Source: Kutzneria sp044547355 (lineage in GTDB: Bacteria > Actinomycetota > Actinomycetes > Mycobacteriales > Pseudonocardiaceae). From it: DNA of 64,000 bases. Both the position numbers and the translations under genes were made by a program. The notes under the pieces were generated by a model. It was not told where the DNA came from, searched no databases, and worked only from the letters and a program-made list of their open reading frames with translations. This document shows, piece after piece, positions 9,365-17,188 of this stretch (position 1 is the stretch's first letter; every line of letters starts with the position of its first letter). The stretch is taken from positions 1 through 64,000 of the forward strand of contig NZ_JBIUAG010000012.1 of assembly GCF_044547355.1 (NCBI RefSeq), given 5' to 3'.

Positions 9365-9952
9365 GTGACGGAGCAGCACGGAGCATGGAAGACCTACGGC
9401 GAGCGGACGATCTACGACAGCAAGTGGGTACAGCTAGGGCTGGCGGACGTTGAAGCGCCGAACGGCGAGCGGTGGGAGTACCACGTCGTCCATCTCGGAC
9501 GGATCGCTATCGCCCTGATCGTTGACGACCAGGACCGAGCGCTGATGTTGTGGCGGTACAGGTTCCCAACCGACCAGTGGGGCTACGAGCTGCTCGGCGG
9601 CCTGGTGGACGAGGGCGAGAACGCCGCCGCGACGGCGGCCCGGGAAGCCGCCGAGGAGAGCGGTTGGCGGCCTGTGGGCGAGCCCGAGCATCTGATCGGC
9701 TTCGAGCCCTTGCCGGGGCAGACGACGGCCCCGATGGACATCTACCTGTGGCGGAACGCCGAGCACATCGGCGAGCCGACGGACACCGAGGAAGCCGGCA
9801 GGGTCGAGTGGGTTCCGCTGAGCCGAGTGCAGGAATTGGCTCAGCGTAAGGAACTTCTCGGCTCGGGCACGCTGGTTGCCTTGCTGTACTACCTCGCCCC
9901 ACGCAACGCCGGGGACGCTGCCGGGCAGGATCAAGCCGCCGAGTCGGCGTAG
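9365..9952 (+). CDS. Nudix hydrolase, Pif-like
   Basis: A 195-aa Nudix-fold protein starting at GTG. The Nudix box is complete: G-x5-E-x7-REAAEE-x-G-W in the segment from GGLVDEGEN to REAAEESGW (about residues 76-101). Nudix enzymes cleave nucleoside diphosphates linked to another group. In the AICE pSAM2 the conjugal immunity factor Pif contains a Nudix motif, so by position and family this gene may block transfer into cells already carrying the element; that role is inferred. It lies 60 bp downstream of int on the same strand. An opposing regulator reading frame overlaps most of it, but the intact Nudix box shows this strand is coding. Confidence 0.85.
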   Translation: MTEQHGAWKTYGERTIYDSKWVQLGLADVEAPNGERWEYHVVHLGRIAIALIVDDQDRALMLWRYRFPTDQWGYELLGGLVDEGENAAATAAREAAEESGWRPVGEPEHLIGFEPLPGQTTAPMDIYLWRNAEHIGEPTDTEEAGRVEWVPLSRVQELAQRKELLGSGTLVALLYYLAPRNAGDAAGQDQAAESA

Positions 9953-11032
9953 CTGCCGGTCTGACTTGATCTGAGAGCCGAGACGCCGCGCCTGCCGCGA
10001 GTACTCAAGCGCGGCGTCTCGGTCGCCAACGGCTGCGAAGGCGAAGGCGAGATCAACCAGCATCCCCGTCTTCGCACGGATGAACGCCGCTGGCAGACGT
10101 GGCAGCGCATCGCTGAGTTGATCGATCGCGTCTGGCTCGCCGAGACGGGCAAGCGCATGTCCGCGCCACCTGTCGAGGTGCGCACCGCCGAGGAACAGGA
10201 ACGGTAGGGCGGGGTCGACAGGATCTGACGGCAGCAGTGCGCCGGCAGCGTCGAAGGCACGCAGCGCCTCGGCCCGTTGCCCGGCAGCGGCGAGCCCTTC
10301 GCCGTGCGCGGCCGCAAGCCAGGCCCGGATCAGCGGTGGTGCTCTGTGCTCGGCGAGCACGCGAGCATCGGCGAACTGCTCGACCGCTCGCGTAGTCTCG
10401 CCGAGGTCGATCAGTACGAACGCCTGCTCTGCCGTGGCATGTGCGAGCAGGGCGGGTGCACCCGTCTCTCGCGCAGCAGCCTTCGCGCGTTCGTAGTGCG
10501 CCCACGACTGTCCGACCGCGTTCCTGTCGAGTGCTTCCCAACCGGCCAAGGTGGACGCCTCCGTGAGCACGCCGGCGAGCGGCTCACGCAGTCCCTTGGC
10601 TGCGCCGTACATGAGCAGGTCCTCGACCTGCTTGATGCTGCCGCGAAGCTGGTCAAGCAGCGTGACGGCCCCGAACCTACGGTCAACATGCCGGGCGTCG
10701 TCGACCTGTCGGCGGAACAACTCGACCATGTCGCTGTCGACGGTCCGGGCCACGGCCAGCCGTGACCGCAGCTCGGCGGCTTCGCTGTCTTCCTGCTCGG
10801 CCGGGAACCCGAGCTCCTCGTTCGTGCGGCCGTAGACGTCTCGAAACAGCCGCCAGTAGAGATCGCTGACGGACTCGTGGCCGTTCTCCCATACAGAAAG
10901 CTTCGTTTTCAGACTCGTCGGCGACATGATGGCGAGTCCGAGCGTTGACGCGCGGTGCTGAAGCAACCGGATCACTTCGGCGGAGGAGTATCCGAGTTGG
11001 TCCCGAACCGCCCGGAGCCTGGTCTTCGCCAT
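9434..11032 (-). CDS. XRE-type regulator with TPR-like repeats
   Basis: A regulator with an N-terminal helix-turn-helix-like region (MAKTRLRAVRDQLGYSSAEVIRLLQHRAS, then SLKTKLSVWENGHESV) and a long TPR-like helical domain (SWAHYERAKAAARETGAPALLAHATAEQAFVLIDLGETTRAVEQ and similar), probably a sensor. It is a paralogue of the gene at 18609-19775, which ends soon after the motif DRRLRAL; here the matching DRQLRRL motif (about 9960) has no stop, and the frame runs on for about 520 bp antisense to the Nudix gene. The last ~170 residues are therefore probably not a native domain, and the original C-terminus lay near 9940-9960. Start taken as ATG 11032; GTG 11035 is possible. Confidence 0.72.
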   Translation of the reverse strand: MAKTRLRAVRDQLGYSSAEVIRLLQHRASTLGLAIMSPTSLKTKLSVWENGHESVSDLYWRLFRDVYGRTNEELGFPAEQEDSEAAELRSRLAVARTVDSDMVELFRRQVDDARHVDRRFGAVTLLDQLRGSIKQVEDLLMYGAAKGLREPLAGVLTEASTLAGWEALDRNAVGQSWAHYERAKAAARETGAPALLAHATAEQAFVLIDLGETTRAVEQFADARVLAEHRAPPLIRAWLAAAHGEGLAAAGQRAEALRAFDAAGALLPSDPVDPALPFLFLGGAHLDRWRGHALARLGEPDAIDQLSDALPRLPAAFIRAKTGMLVDLAFAFAAVGDRDAALEYSRQARRLGSQIKSDRQLRRLGGLILPGSVPGVAWGEVVQQGNQRARAEKFLTLSQFLHSAQRNPLDPAGFLGVRRLADVLGVPPQVDVHRGRRLPRQGLEADQMLGLAHRPPTALLGGFPGRRRGGVLALVHQAAEQLVAPLVGWEPVPPQHQRSVLVVNDQGDSDPSEMDDVVLPPLAVRRFNVRQP

Positions 11033-11114
11033 CACCCACCCCCACCCTGATAACCGCCCCGACCTGCGAAGTTAATTAAGGTTAATGGGACTTGGGTTAA
11101 CCGGGGCCAACTGT

Positions 11115-11138
11115 AGAACGGCACCGAACTGCCGTTCT
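11115..11138. promoter_or_regulatory. Inverted repeat (operator candidate) upstream of the TPR regulator
   Basis: AGAACGGCA and TGCCGTTCT, perfect 9-bp arms around a 6-bp centre, between the two leftward regulator genes. A nearby stretch (11071-11102) is AT-rich with several GTTAA/TTAA units, unusual for this DNA. Both fit the control region of the gene starting at 11032. Confidence 0.5.
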
Positions 11139-11212
11139 CTGTAGACATGGAAGCAACAAGCAACTCCCCGGCAACCGGGCCCCGGCGCCGGTCACCGCAA
11201 TCGACGAAGCCG

Positions 11213-11599
11213 CTACCGACTGCCGTCGTCGGTGTCACCGAATGCCGCCGTGAAGTTGGCGTTCAGGTCGTCGAGCCGCTGCGTGATCTCGGCCAGCCGA
11301 TACTCGATGGCGGCCAGGCGGGCTGGCACATCGTCGTCCGACCTGACGGCAGGTTCCCCCAGCTCGGGTGGCCTTCGGCCGGCCAGCACGGCGGCCAGAT
11401 GGCCCGGGTGCCAGTCCAGCGCGAGCGAGAGGGCTTCGAGGGTCCGGGCGCTACGTCGGCGCTGCACCGTGTTGTTCTGAATCTCGCTGACGATGGCCTT
11501 CGAGACGTGCGAGCGCTTGATGAGTTCTCGCTGACTCAGACCCAGTTCAGTCGAGCGTTGATTGATCGCTCGCGCGACTGCTGCCCAGTCTTCCGTCAC
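11213..11599 (-). CDS. XRE-family transcriptional regulator
   Basis: A 128-aa DNA-binding protein. The helix-turn-helix is in residues about 8-60 (AINQRSTELGLSQRELIKRSHVSKAIVSEIQNN); the C-terminal half is a short linker followed by a predicted coiled coil (RLAAIEYRLAEITQRLDDLNANF) for oligomerisation. GTG at 11599 is preceded by GGAGGG at good spacing; a longer frame to 11626 has no such site. It is divergent from the excisionase-like gene, and the perfect palindrome at 11703-11722 lies between them, so this protein is the obvious candidate repressor of element excision and transfer (inference). Confidence 0.85.
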   Translation of the reverse strand: MTEDWAAVARAINQRSTELGLSQRELIKRSHVSKAIVSEIQNNTVQRRRSARTLEALSLALDWHPGHLAAVLAGRRPPELGEPAVRSDDDVPARLAAIEYRLAEITQRLDDLNANFTAAFGDTDDGSR

Positions 11600-11702
11600 G
11601 TATCCCTCCGCGCTCCGCCTCCGCACCGAGCGTAGCGCGAGGGCAATTCCGCGGACCGGCTTCCGGGTTGGTTCCCGTGGTTTGCACCCCGTTCGCGACT
11701 GG

Positions 11703-11722
11703 TCGGGATGAAATCATCCCGA
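11703..11722. promoter_or_regulatory. 20-bp palindromic operator between XRE and xis-like genes
   Basis: TCGGGATGA-AA-TCATCCCGA: 9-bp perfect arms with a 2-bp centre, 49 bp upstream of the excisionase-like ATG. The following 11723-11770 is comparatively AT-rich, as a promoter would be. This is probably the main regulatory switch of the element. Confidence 0.6.
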
Positions 11723-11770
11723 ATTTTGGAACTAAATCAGACTTCCTCGCGACGTTAGGGACAAATCGCA

Positions 11771-12049
11771 ATGAACAGCAACACCGAGAACGCCTATCCG
11801 GCGTTCCACACCGTGACGGAGGCAGCGCGGATACTCCGCGTGGCCCCGTCCACTCTCTACCGGGCGATCAGGGCGGGCGACTTCCCCGCGATCCGTCTCC
11901 GTACTCGCTACGTCGTGCCGGCGGCGGCGCTTGACGCGCTGCTCGCTGCGGTCGCCGAGACCGGTGGCGTCGTCGACCCGGCGCAGATCGTCGCCACCCG
12001 CCGGACGGCTCGCGAGATCCGGGAGCAGTCCGGGGGTGCGTCGTGGTGA
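11771..12049 (+). CDS. xis: Excisionase-like helix-turn-helix protein
   Basis: A 92-aa MerR-like/excisionase-family protein. The DNA-binding segment is AFHTVTEAARILRVAPSTLYRAIRAGDFPAIRLRTRYVVPAAALDALL (residues 11-58), the standard arrangement of AICE and phage Xis-type proteins that bend att DNA during excision. It heads the rightward operon and overlaps the start of the WhiB-like gene. It could also act as a transcription factor. It sits far from int, unlike pSAM2 where xis precedes int, so the Xis role is inferred. Confidence 0.72.
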   Translation: MNSNTENAYPAFHTVTEAARILRVAPSTLYRAIRAGDFPAIRLRTRYVVPAAALDALLAAVAETGGVVDPAQIVATRRTAREIREQSGGASW

Positions 12050-12399
12050 ACCGTGACGAATTCCGTGACAACTACTACGAGATCGTGGCTGCGGACCTCG
12101 ACCGGTACGCCACCGTGCCGGACGACGTGCTGCTGGAGATCGTCACGACCGATGGCACCTGCATGTGGTTGGTCGCCAACGCCGAAGAGCCCGAGTGGGC
12201 CGACGAGGAGTTGAACGACCGCGAGCTCGCCGCGCGACTGTGCGCCGGATGCCCGATTCAGCGGGAGTGCCTCGAACTCGAACTGCGTACCGCCGGAGAG
12301 TCGACGATCGGAGTCTGGGGCGCACTGTCCGAAGAGGACAGGCGCGAGGTCTACCGCGCGTGGCGGACTCGGCGGCAGGGCGGAGGGCAGCAGACATGA
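12043..12399 (+). CDS. WhiB-family iron-sulfur regulator
   Basis: A WhiB-like (Wbl) protein of 118 aa or 117 aa; two consecutive GTG codons (12043, 12046) can start it. Expected [4Fe-4S] ligands are visible: Cys in DGTCMW, then the C-x2-C-x5-C cluster in LCAGCPIQREC. The family turn motif appears as GVWGALSEEDRR, followed by a basic tail (RAWRTRRQGG). Wbl proteins are actinobacterial redox- or NO-responsive transcription factors. Wbl genes occur on several actinobacterial mobile elements, where they may link transfer to host physiology. The start overlaps the upstream stop, and its stop overlaps the next ATG (ATGA), so it is translationally coupled on both sides. Confidence 0.88.
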   Translation: MVNRDEFRDNYYEIVAADLDRYATVPDDVLLEIVTTDGTCMWLVANAEEPEWADEELNDRELAARLCAGCPIQRECLELELRTAGESTIGVWGALSEEDRREVYRAWRTRRQGGGQQT

Positions 12400-12728
12400 C
12401 GGTCAACCTGCCGATGACGCCTCTGCTGGCCGGTCTGGGCGTGCTGGTTGGTCTTGTGCTGGTGTGGCGTGCCGGACGCCGTAGTGCGAAGGCCGCCGCC
12501 GAAGCAGCGCGCACGGGCGTGCGGTTGGTTTCGCTTGCCGGCCGGGTCCTGCTCGGCGGGGCGGCACTCCTCGGCGTTCAGTGGCTCGTGATCACCTACG
12601 ACGGCGACACGACCTTGCGATTGGTGGTGCTCGGACTGCCGGACCTGTTCGCGGCATACGTGTTGACCCGCGCTCTGACGGTGAGCACGGCCGACACACC
12701 GACTCGGCGAAAGGGTGGTCAGCGGTGA
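12396..12728 (+). CDS. Small membrane protein, probable transfer-associated
   Basis: A 110-aa protein with two or three hydrophobic segments (PMTPLLAGLGVLVGLVLVW; LVSLAGRVLLGGAALLGVQWLVI; LVVLGLPDLFAAYVLTRAL) and a basic C-terminus. The ATG overlaps the WhiB stop (ATGA) and its own stop overlaps the next GTG (GTGA). Small membrane proteins upstream of tra in AICEs and Streptomyces plasmids are often spread (Spd) proteins that move the element between mycelial compartments; I infer that role from position only. Confidence 0.75.
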   Translation: MTVNLPMTPLLAGLGVLVGLVLVWRAGRRSAKAAAEAARTGVRLVSLAGRVLLGGAALLGVQWLVITYDGDTTLRLVVLGLPDLFAAYVLTRALTVSTADTPTRRKGGQR

Positions 12729-13833
12729 CCACCTCCGTCCCGTCCAACCAGAAGAAGGGAGCGGTGGGCGCCCCCCGGGGGCCCCCCCCCCCCCCCCCCC
12801 ACAACCCCCCCCCCCCCCCGCCGGCGGGGGCCCGGGCCCCCCCACCGCCGGCCAACCACACCCAACCCGCCCGGGGGGGGCGGCGGGGGGCGGAGGTNNN
12901 NNNNNNNCCCCGCGCTGTGAGGGGGCGCCGGGCCCACACCGCGACGGGGCGATGGGGTGGTCTGGGGTCACCCCCCCCGCCCCGCCCAACCACACGAGGG
13001 GTGGGGGGGCCCCCCCGGGGCGCCCCCCCGGCCCTTCTACCAACCAAGCCGAGAAGCTCGCGCGGGAGGCGGCCGAGGCCGCCCAACGGCGGGCATACCA
13101 GACCCATCCGGACGTGGTGGCGCTGCGGGTCGAGCATGTGCGCACTCAGGTCGACCGGCTGTGCTGGGCCGGCATCACGCTCGGGCTCGGCTTCACCATG
13201 ACAAATGTGCAGGCGTTCGCAGCAGCGGGCGCGGCGCTGTGGTCGCTTCCGTGGTTGGCAGCGTGGCTACTCGACCCAACCGTGTCGCTCGTGCTACTGG
13301 CGATCCTGCGAGCCGAGCAGGTTACGGCTCGCTACCAGGTCCACACCGGTCCATGGGTGCGTCGTGCGAAGTGGCTCACCGTCGCGGCCACGTACGTGAT
13401 GAACACGTGGGCGTCCTTCGCGGCAGGTTCGCTGCCGGGGATCGTGCTGCACTCGGTTCCGCCGCTGGTGGTGTTCGTCGCCGCCGAGGCGGTCACCGAT
13501 CTCCGCGACAAGTTGACCGAGGCAGTCACCGCAGCGTTCACGAACGCCTCGGCGGCGAACGCACCTCAGCCCGTTCACCAACCGAAGGTCGAGGAGCCGA
13601 AGCGCAAGAGCCCCCGTCGTCGGAAGCTATTCGGCGAGTACCTCGCCGAGGCACGTGCTGCGTGGTCGCCCGGTGTGGAGATCACGCCCGCATGGATCCG
13701 GTCAGTGACTGACTGCGCACGAGGGCTATCGCCTCGCTTGGCCGCCGATCTCAAGTCCGAAGTGGAGCGTACTTCTGCCAACAATGCGAACGATGCCAAC
13801 AACGCGACGCCGGAAGGCGAGGTGCAGCAATGA
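12725..13833 (+). CDS. DUF2637-like membrane protein, interrupted by an assembly artefact
   Basis: Starts at GTG 12725 (VTTSVPSNQKKGAVGAP), coupled to the upstream gene. From about 12766 to 13030 the sequence is C/G homopolymer noise with ten Ns, so the frame is lost; it resumes near 13035 (STNQAEKLAREAAEAAQRR). The reliable part has four hydrophobic segments (LCWAGITLGLGFTMTNVQAFA; LPWLAAWLLDPTVSLVLLAIL; AKWLTVAATYVMNTWASF; VPPLVVFVAAEAV), as in DUF2637-type transfer proteins of AICEs, then a charged cytoplasmic tail. It overlaps the tra ATG by 4 bp. The true protein is probably shorter than drawn because the noisy region counts the same DNA twice. Confidence 0.75.
12766..13035. other. Assembly gap (10 N at 12898-12907) with corrupted flanks
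   Basis: The ends on both sides of the Ns are runs of C and G that do not look biological. Right of the gap, 12908-12975 aligns base for base with 12665-12735 apart from many substitutions (CCCGCGCT, ACACCG and GGGTGGTC occur in the same order and spacing). Left of the gap, about 12790-12890 aligns in the same way with 13035-13135. The two contig ends therefore overlap and were joined with Ns, duplicating about 250 bp. Confidence 0.8.
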
Positions 13834-15965
13834 CTTCGCGCGAGTACGAAGTTGTTCCCGCCGATCCGGTCTACGACGCCGAACTGGTGGACGAGAGCGC
13901 ACCGCGCACCGACAAGCCATCTGCGCGGCGAGGGTTCGCGTCGTGGTGGCAGCGTTCACCGAAGGTTCCGTTGGCGCTGAAGAGCCGCCGGGCGGCCACG
14001 CAGGCAGGCAAGGATCTGGTGGTGCGCGTACTGCGGTCGCCGTACCGCTTCGTCGGCGCAGTAGCCCGTGGTCTGGTAGCGGCGATGCGCGGGTGGCGGC
14101 GGTGGGTCACCGTTCATGACTACCGCGATGCCGCCGAGCAGTCGGAGAAGTTAGCCGACAAGTTCACCGAGATTCGCGCGCTGACGCTCTTCCGATGGAA
14201 GGTCACCGGTGCGGTGACGGTCGCCAGCATCGTCGTGGTGCTGGTGGCTCAGCTCGTGTACGGCGCGGTGGTGCTGTGGATCGTTGGCGGAGCTGCATCC
14301 GTCGCGCTGGCGATCCTCGGCCGACGCAAGGAAGGTAGTCCTGGCCGCAAACCAGTCCTGTCCGGTCCGCGCTCGCTCACATGGACCATGGATCCGCAGG
14401 TGTTGGTGGATGCGTTCCGAGACGCCAAGCTGATCGGCAAGGACGAGACTCTGCGACTGGTCGAACGTGCTGCGCGACAAGGCGACGGGTGGGCCATCAC
14501 TGTCGACCTTCCGGCCACCCGCAAGGCTGCCGATGTCGTGAAGAACCGCGAGGCGCTGGCGTCGGCGCTGGCGGTGGACGAGGTGCAGCTGATCGCCGAG
14601 CGAGTCCGAGGCAACGGCGGCCATGCCGGCCGCGTGTCGATGTGGGTTGCCGACGAAGATCCTTACGCGGCGCCACCGCTTCGGACACCACTGCTGAACG
14701 TCGAGCACTGGGACGCCTGGCGCCCGGTCCCGTTTGGACACGATGCGCGCGCCCGGAAGGTGAACCTCCCGCTGGTGTGGACGTCGTTGCTGATCGGCGC
14801 AATTCCTAGGCAGGGCAAGACTTTCGCCGAACGACTCGCGGCCGTGGGGCTGATCTTGGACCCGTACACGCGGCTGTACGTGGCGGACTTCAAGGGCGGC
14901 AAGGACTGGGACGCGTGCGAGCCGTGCGCGCACCGGTTTTTCTCGGGCGACGACGAGATGCACCTGGCCGCGTTCAAGACATGGCTTGAGGAGTTGGTGT
15001 CTGAGACACAAGGCCGGTATGCCCGCATGCGAGAGCTGGACGACGAGACGTGCCCCGAGTCGAAGATCACGCCAGCGATCTCGCGCGACAGGGCCCTGAA
15101 CATGCCGATCACGGCCGTCATCGTGGACGAGGCGCACATCCCGTTGGAGTCCCGCATCCCGGTCGAGATCGAGGGGAAGAAGATCCCGCTCGGGAAGTAT
15201 CTCGGCGAGCTGCTCACGTGGCTGGCGAAGAAGGGGCCGGCGGCCGGCATCGTGGTCATCCTCGCTACGCAGCGCCCTGACGGCAACTCGCTGCCGACGT
15301 CGCTGCGGGCGGTGCTCGGCTCACGGTTCGCGCTACGGGTGATGGACTGGCGCGACTCGAACATCATCCTCGGCGAGCAGATGAACACCCGTGGCTACGA
15401 CTCGTCGAAGCTGTTGGCGTCCCACAAGGGGGTGGGCATCCTTCGGCCGGACGGGGAGACCGAGACGGGAGCGGACGTGTTGGCCATGACGGTCCGGACG
15501 TACTACATGCCCAACCCCGACTGGAGGGCGATCTGCGAGCGTGGCCGGATGCTGCGAGAGGCTGCCGGAACGCTGAGCGGACACGCCGTCGGTGCCGACC
15601 CGACGCCGATGCTCGACCGGGCTGCGGTCGCCAAAGCGATCGGCGGCGGGACCGCACCGGCCGAGGATGTGGAACTGGTCGAGTTGCCGGAGCCGCTGGC
15701 GTCCGTTGTGGACTATCTCGGCGAGGATCTCGACGGGCCGGACGGACGAGAGTTCGTGCCTACGGCCGAACTGGTCGAGGCGCTCGGCATCGAGCCGACG
15801 ACGTTCGGGACCCAGATGAACGATCTGGGCTGCCGGTCGAGGCGTGATCGGATTCCGATGGCGGACGGCAAGGTGCGACAAGTGCGCGGCTACTTCACCG
15901 CCGACATTCGCGCCGCTATCAGGGCTGCCGGCGACGGCGAGGCGGCCGACGATGCGGAGGACTGA
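13830..15965 (+). CDS. tra: FtsK/SpoIIIE-type conjugative DNA translocase (Tra)
   Basis: A 711-aa protein that would pump double-stranded element DNA between cells. Two membrane helices lie near residues 126-165 (FRWKVTGAVTVASIVVVLVA, then YGAVVLWIVGGAASVALAIL). The motor domain has a Walker A (GAIPRQGKTF, about residue 325) and Walker B (ITAVIVDEAH, about residue 430), followed by a motif typical of FtsK-like Tra (VVILATQRPDGNSLPTSLRAVLGSRFALRV). The C-terminal ~80 residues (EFVPTAELVEALGIEPTTFGTQMNDLGCRSRRDRI) are a winged-helix-like domain, which in TraB proteins reads short repeats in the clt locus. The repeat cluster directly downstream is the likely target. ATG overlaps the preceding stop. 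Confidence 0.92.
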   Translation: MTSREYEVVPADPVYDAELVDESAPRTDKPSARRGFASWWQRSPKVPLALKSRRAATQAGKDLVVRVLRSPYRFVGAVARGLVAAMRGWRRWVTVHDYRDAAEQSEKLADKFTEIRALTLFRWKVTGAVTVASIVVVLVAQLVYGAVVLWIVGGAASVALAILGRRKEGSPGRKPVLSGPRSLTWTMDPQVLVDAFRDAKLIGKDETLRLVERAARQGDGWAITVDLPATRKAADVVKNREALASALAVDEVQLIAERVRGNGGHAGRVSMWVADEDPYAAPPLRTPLLNVEHWDAWRPVPFGHDARARKVNLPLVWTSLLIGAIPRQGKTFAERLAAVGLILDPYTRLYVADFKGGKDWDACEPCAHRFFSGDDEMHLAAFKTWLEELVSETQGRYARMRELDDETCPESKITPAISRDRALNMPITAVIVDEAHIPLESRIPVEIEGKKIPLGKYLGELLTWLAKKGPAAGIVVILATQRPDGNSLPTSLRAVLGSRFALRVMDWRDSNIILGEQMNTRGYDSSKLLASHKGVGILRPDGETETGADVLAMTVRTYYMPNPDWRAICERGRMLREAAGTLSGHAVGADPTPMLDRAAVAKAIGGGTAPAEDVELVELPEPLASVVDYLGEDLDGPDGREFVPTAELVEALGIEPTTFGTQMNDLGCRSRRDRIPMADGKVRQVRGYFTADIRAAIRAAGDGEAADDAED

Positions 15966-15968
15966 CAC

Positions 15969-16100
15969 CCGTCACAGGGGCCGTCACACAGCTGTTCCCC
16001 CGTCACAGCCGCCGTGACGGGGGAACATGTGCGCCTACCAGCGCAAACGTCGATTGTGACGGGTGGGACAGGGTACCTGGCACCCCGTCCCACCCGTCAC
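15969..16100. repeat. Cluster of six CCGTCAC repeats and two hairpins, candidate clt (transfer site)
   Basis: CCGTCAC occurs at 15969-15975, 15981-15987 and 16000-16006 (+), 16014-16020 and 16056-16062 (-), and 16094-16100 (+). The copies build two perfect inverted repeats: 14-bp arms 15993-16006/16014-16027 with a 7-nt loop, and 14-bp arms 16056-16069/16087-16100 with a 17-nt loop. The cluster begins four bases after the tra stop. In Streptomyces plasmids the clt locus, with short repeats read by the TraB winged helix, lies next to tra. An origin of replication is the alternative. Confidence 0.65.
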
Positions 16101-17162
16101 CTACGCCGCCGATCTGGGCGAAACCACGTTGGGTTGTGCCATCACGAAGTTGAACGCCTTCCATGCGTCTGCTGTGTCAATCCGCTCGAACGGTGGCGAT
16201 GCGCTCAGGGGTGCCCGACACAGGACTACCGTCGCCTCAGCCCCGCCAGCAGTTCCCCAGATGGTGATCGTGACGCGGTCCGCGCCGTCACGGGTCGCGG
16301 TGAACACCTCGCCTGGCAGCCCCGTCAACGGGTGCACCAATGCGGTGGCAACCTGAGCGGCGGTACGGCCACCGGCCCACTCCACGCGAATGCCGGTAGG
16401 GCCGTCTTCCCGGATGGTCAACCACACGGTGGTGCCTAGAACGCAGAGGCGGCGGAACAACGCGCTGGCCAACCACGTCGATCCACGGAATCGACGCGCT
16501 GCGATCGCGCTGCGTTCGGGGGCGCTCGGCGCGTCCACGAAGACCTGTGGCCACTCGTAGCCGGTCAGCACGCCAGCGAAGGCGAGCATGGCGCTCCACT
16601 GCCGAAAGCTCGTGCCCGCTAGCCCGACGGACATGGACTCGCCACTATCGAAAAGGCACAGCCGCACATGCCGGCGACACAGACTCACACGCAGCCCCGG
16701 CATCCCGTACACACGACCGTCAACGATGTATGGGAGCAGGGTAGCCAGCATTGGCGCGGCGGCAGCCGGGCGCATGTGCAATACCGACTGTCCGTCCTTG
16801 CCGTCGGGGCGAACCATCGCGCACACAGGCATCGGTGCTACCACACTCGTCGCCGGCCACCGGTAGGGCGCGATACGACCCAGCGCGAACAGGATCCCGG
16901 CTTCAAGGTGTTGCTGGGCAAGGTTTGTGGCGTCGGCCAACACCGCGCGGCGGAGCACGTCGCCTGGCGGCGGAGAGGAGTTCTCGCCGAGCAAGCGGGT
17001 CTCAAAGCCAGCGTCGAGGACCGCTCTGATCTTCTCCCGTTCCTCTGCGGTGAGCGTCTGGATGCCTTCGGTGATGGTGTGCAACAGGGTGGAGTCGGTT
17101 TCCCCGGTGTAGGACCGGCGTAGTTCGCCGAGCCGACGGACCAGTGAGAGACGGTGGGTCAT
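16101..17162 (-). CDS. Hypothetical protein of the element
   Basis: A 353-aa soluble protein I do not recognise. The first ~65 residues are helical and charged (RRLGELRRSYTGETDSTLLHTITEGIQTLTAEEREKIRAVL). The middle contains several short beta-like segments and cysteines (VCAMVRPDGKDG; VSLCRRHVRLCLFDSGES), and the last third is beta-rich (TVWLTIREDGPTGIRVEWAGG; VTITIWGTAGGAEATVVL). No nuclease, HUH or polymerase motif is evident. It converges on tra, and its stop lies directly at the edge of the CCGTCAC repeat cluster, so a role in replication, transfer or stabilisation is conceivable but unproven. GGAG lies 9 bases before the ATG at 17162. Confidence 0.7.
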   Translation of the reverse strand: MTHRLSLVRRLGELRRSYTGETDSTLLHTITEGIQTLTAEEREKIRAVLDAGFETRLLGENSSPPPGDVLRRAVLADATNLAQQHLEAGILFALGRIAPYRWPATSVVAPMPVCAMVRPDGKDGQSVLHMRPAAAAPMLATLLPYIVDGRVYGMPGLRVSLCRRHVRLCLFDSGESMSVGLAGTSFRQWSAMLAFAGVLTGYEWPQVFVDAPSAPERSAIAARRFRGSTWLASALFRRLCVLGTTVWLTIREDGPTGIRVEWAGGRTAAQVATALVHPLTGLPGEVFTATRDGADRVTITIWGTAGGAEATVVLCRAPLSASPPFERIDTADAWKAFNFVMAQPNVVSPRSAA

Positions 17163-17188
17163 GGATGAGTGCTCCGGGTCAGCACGGA

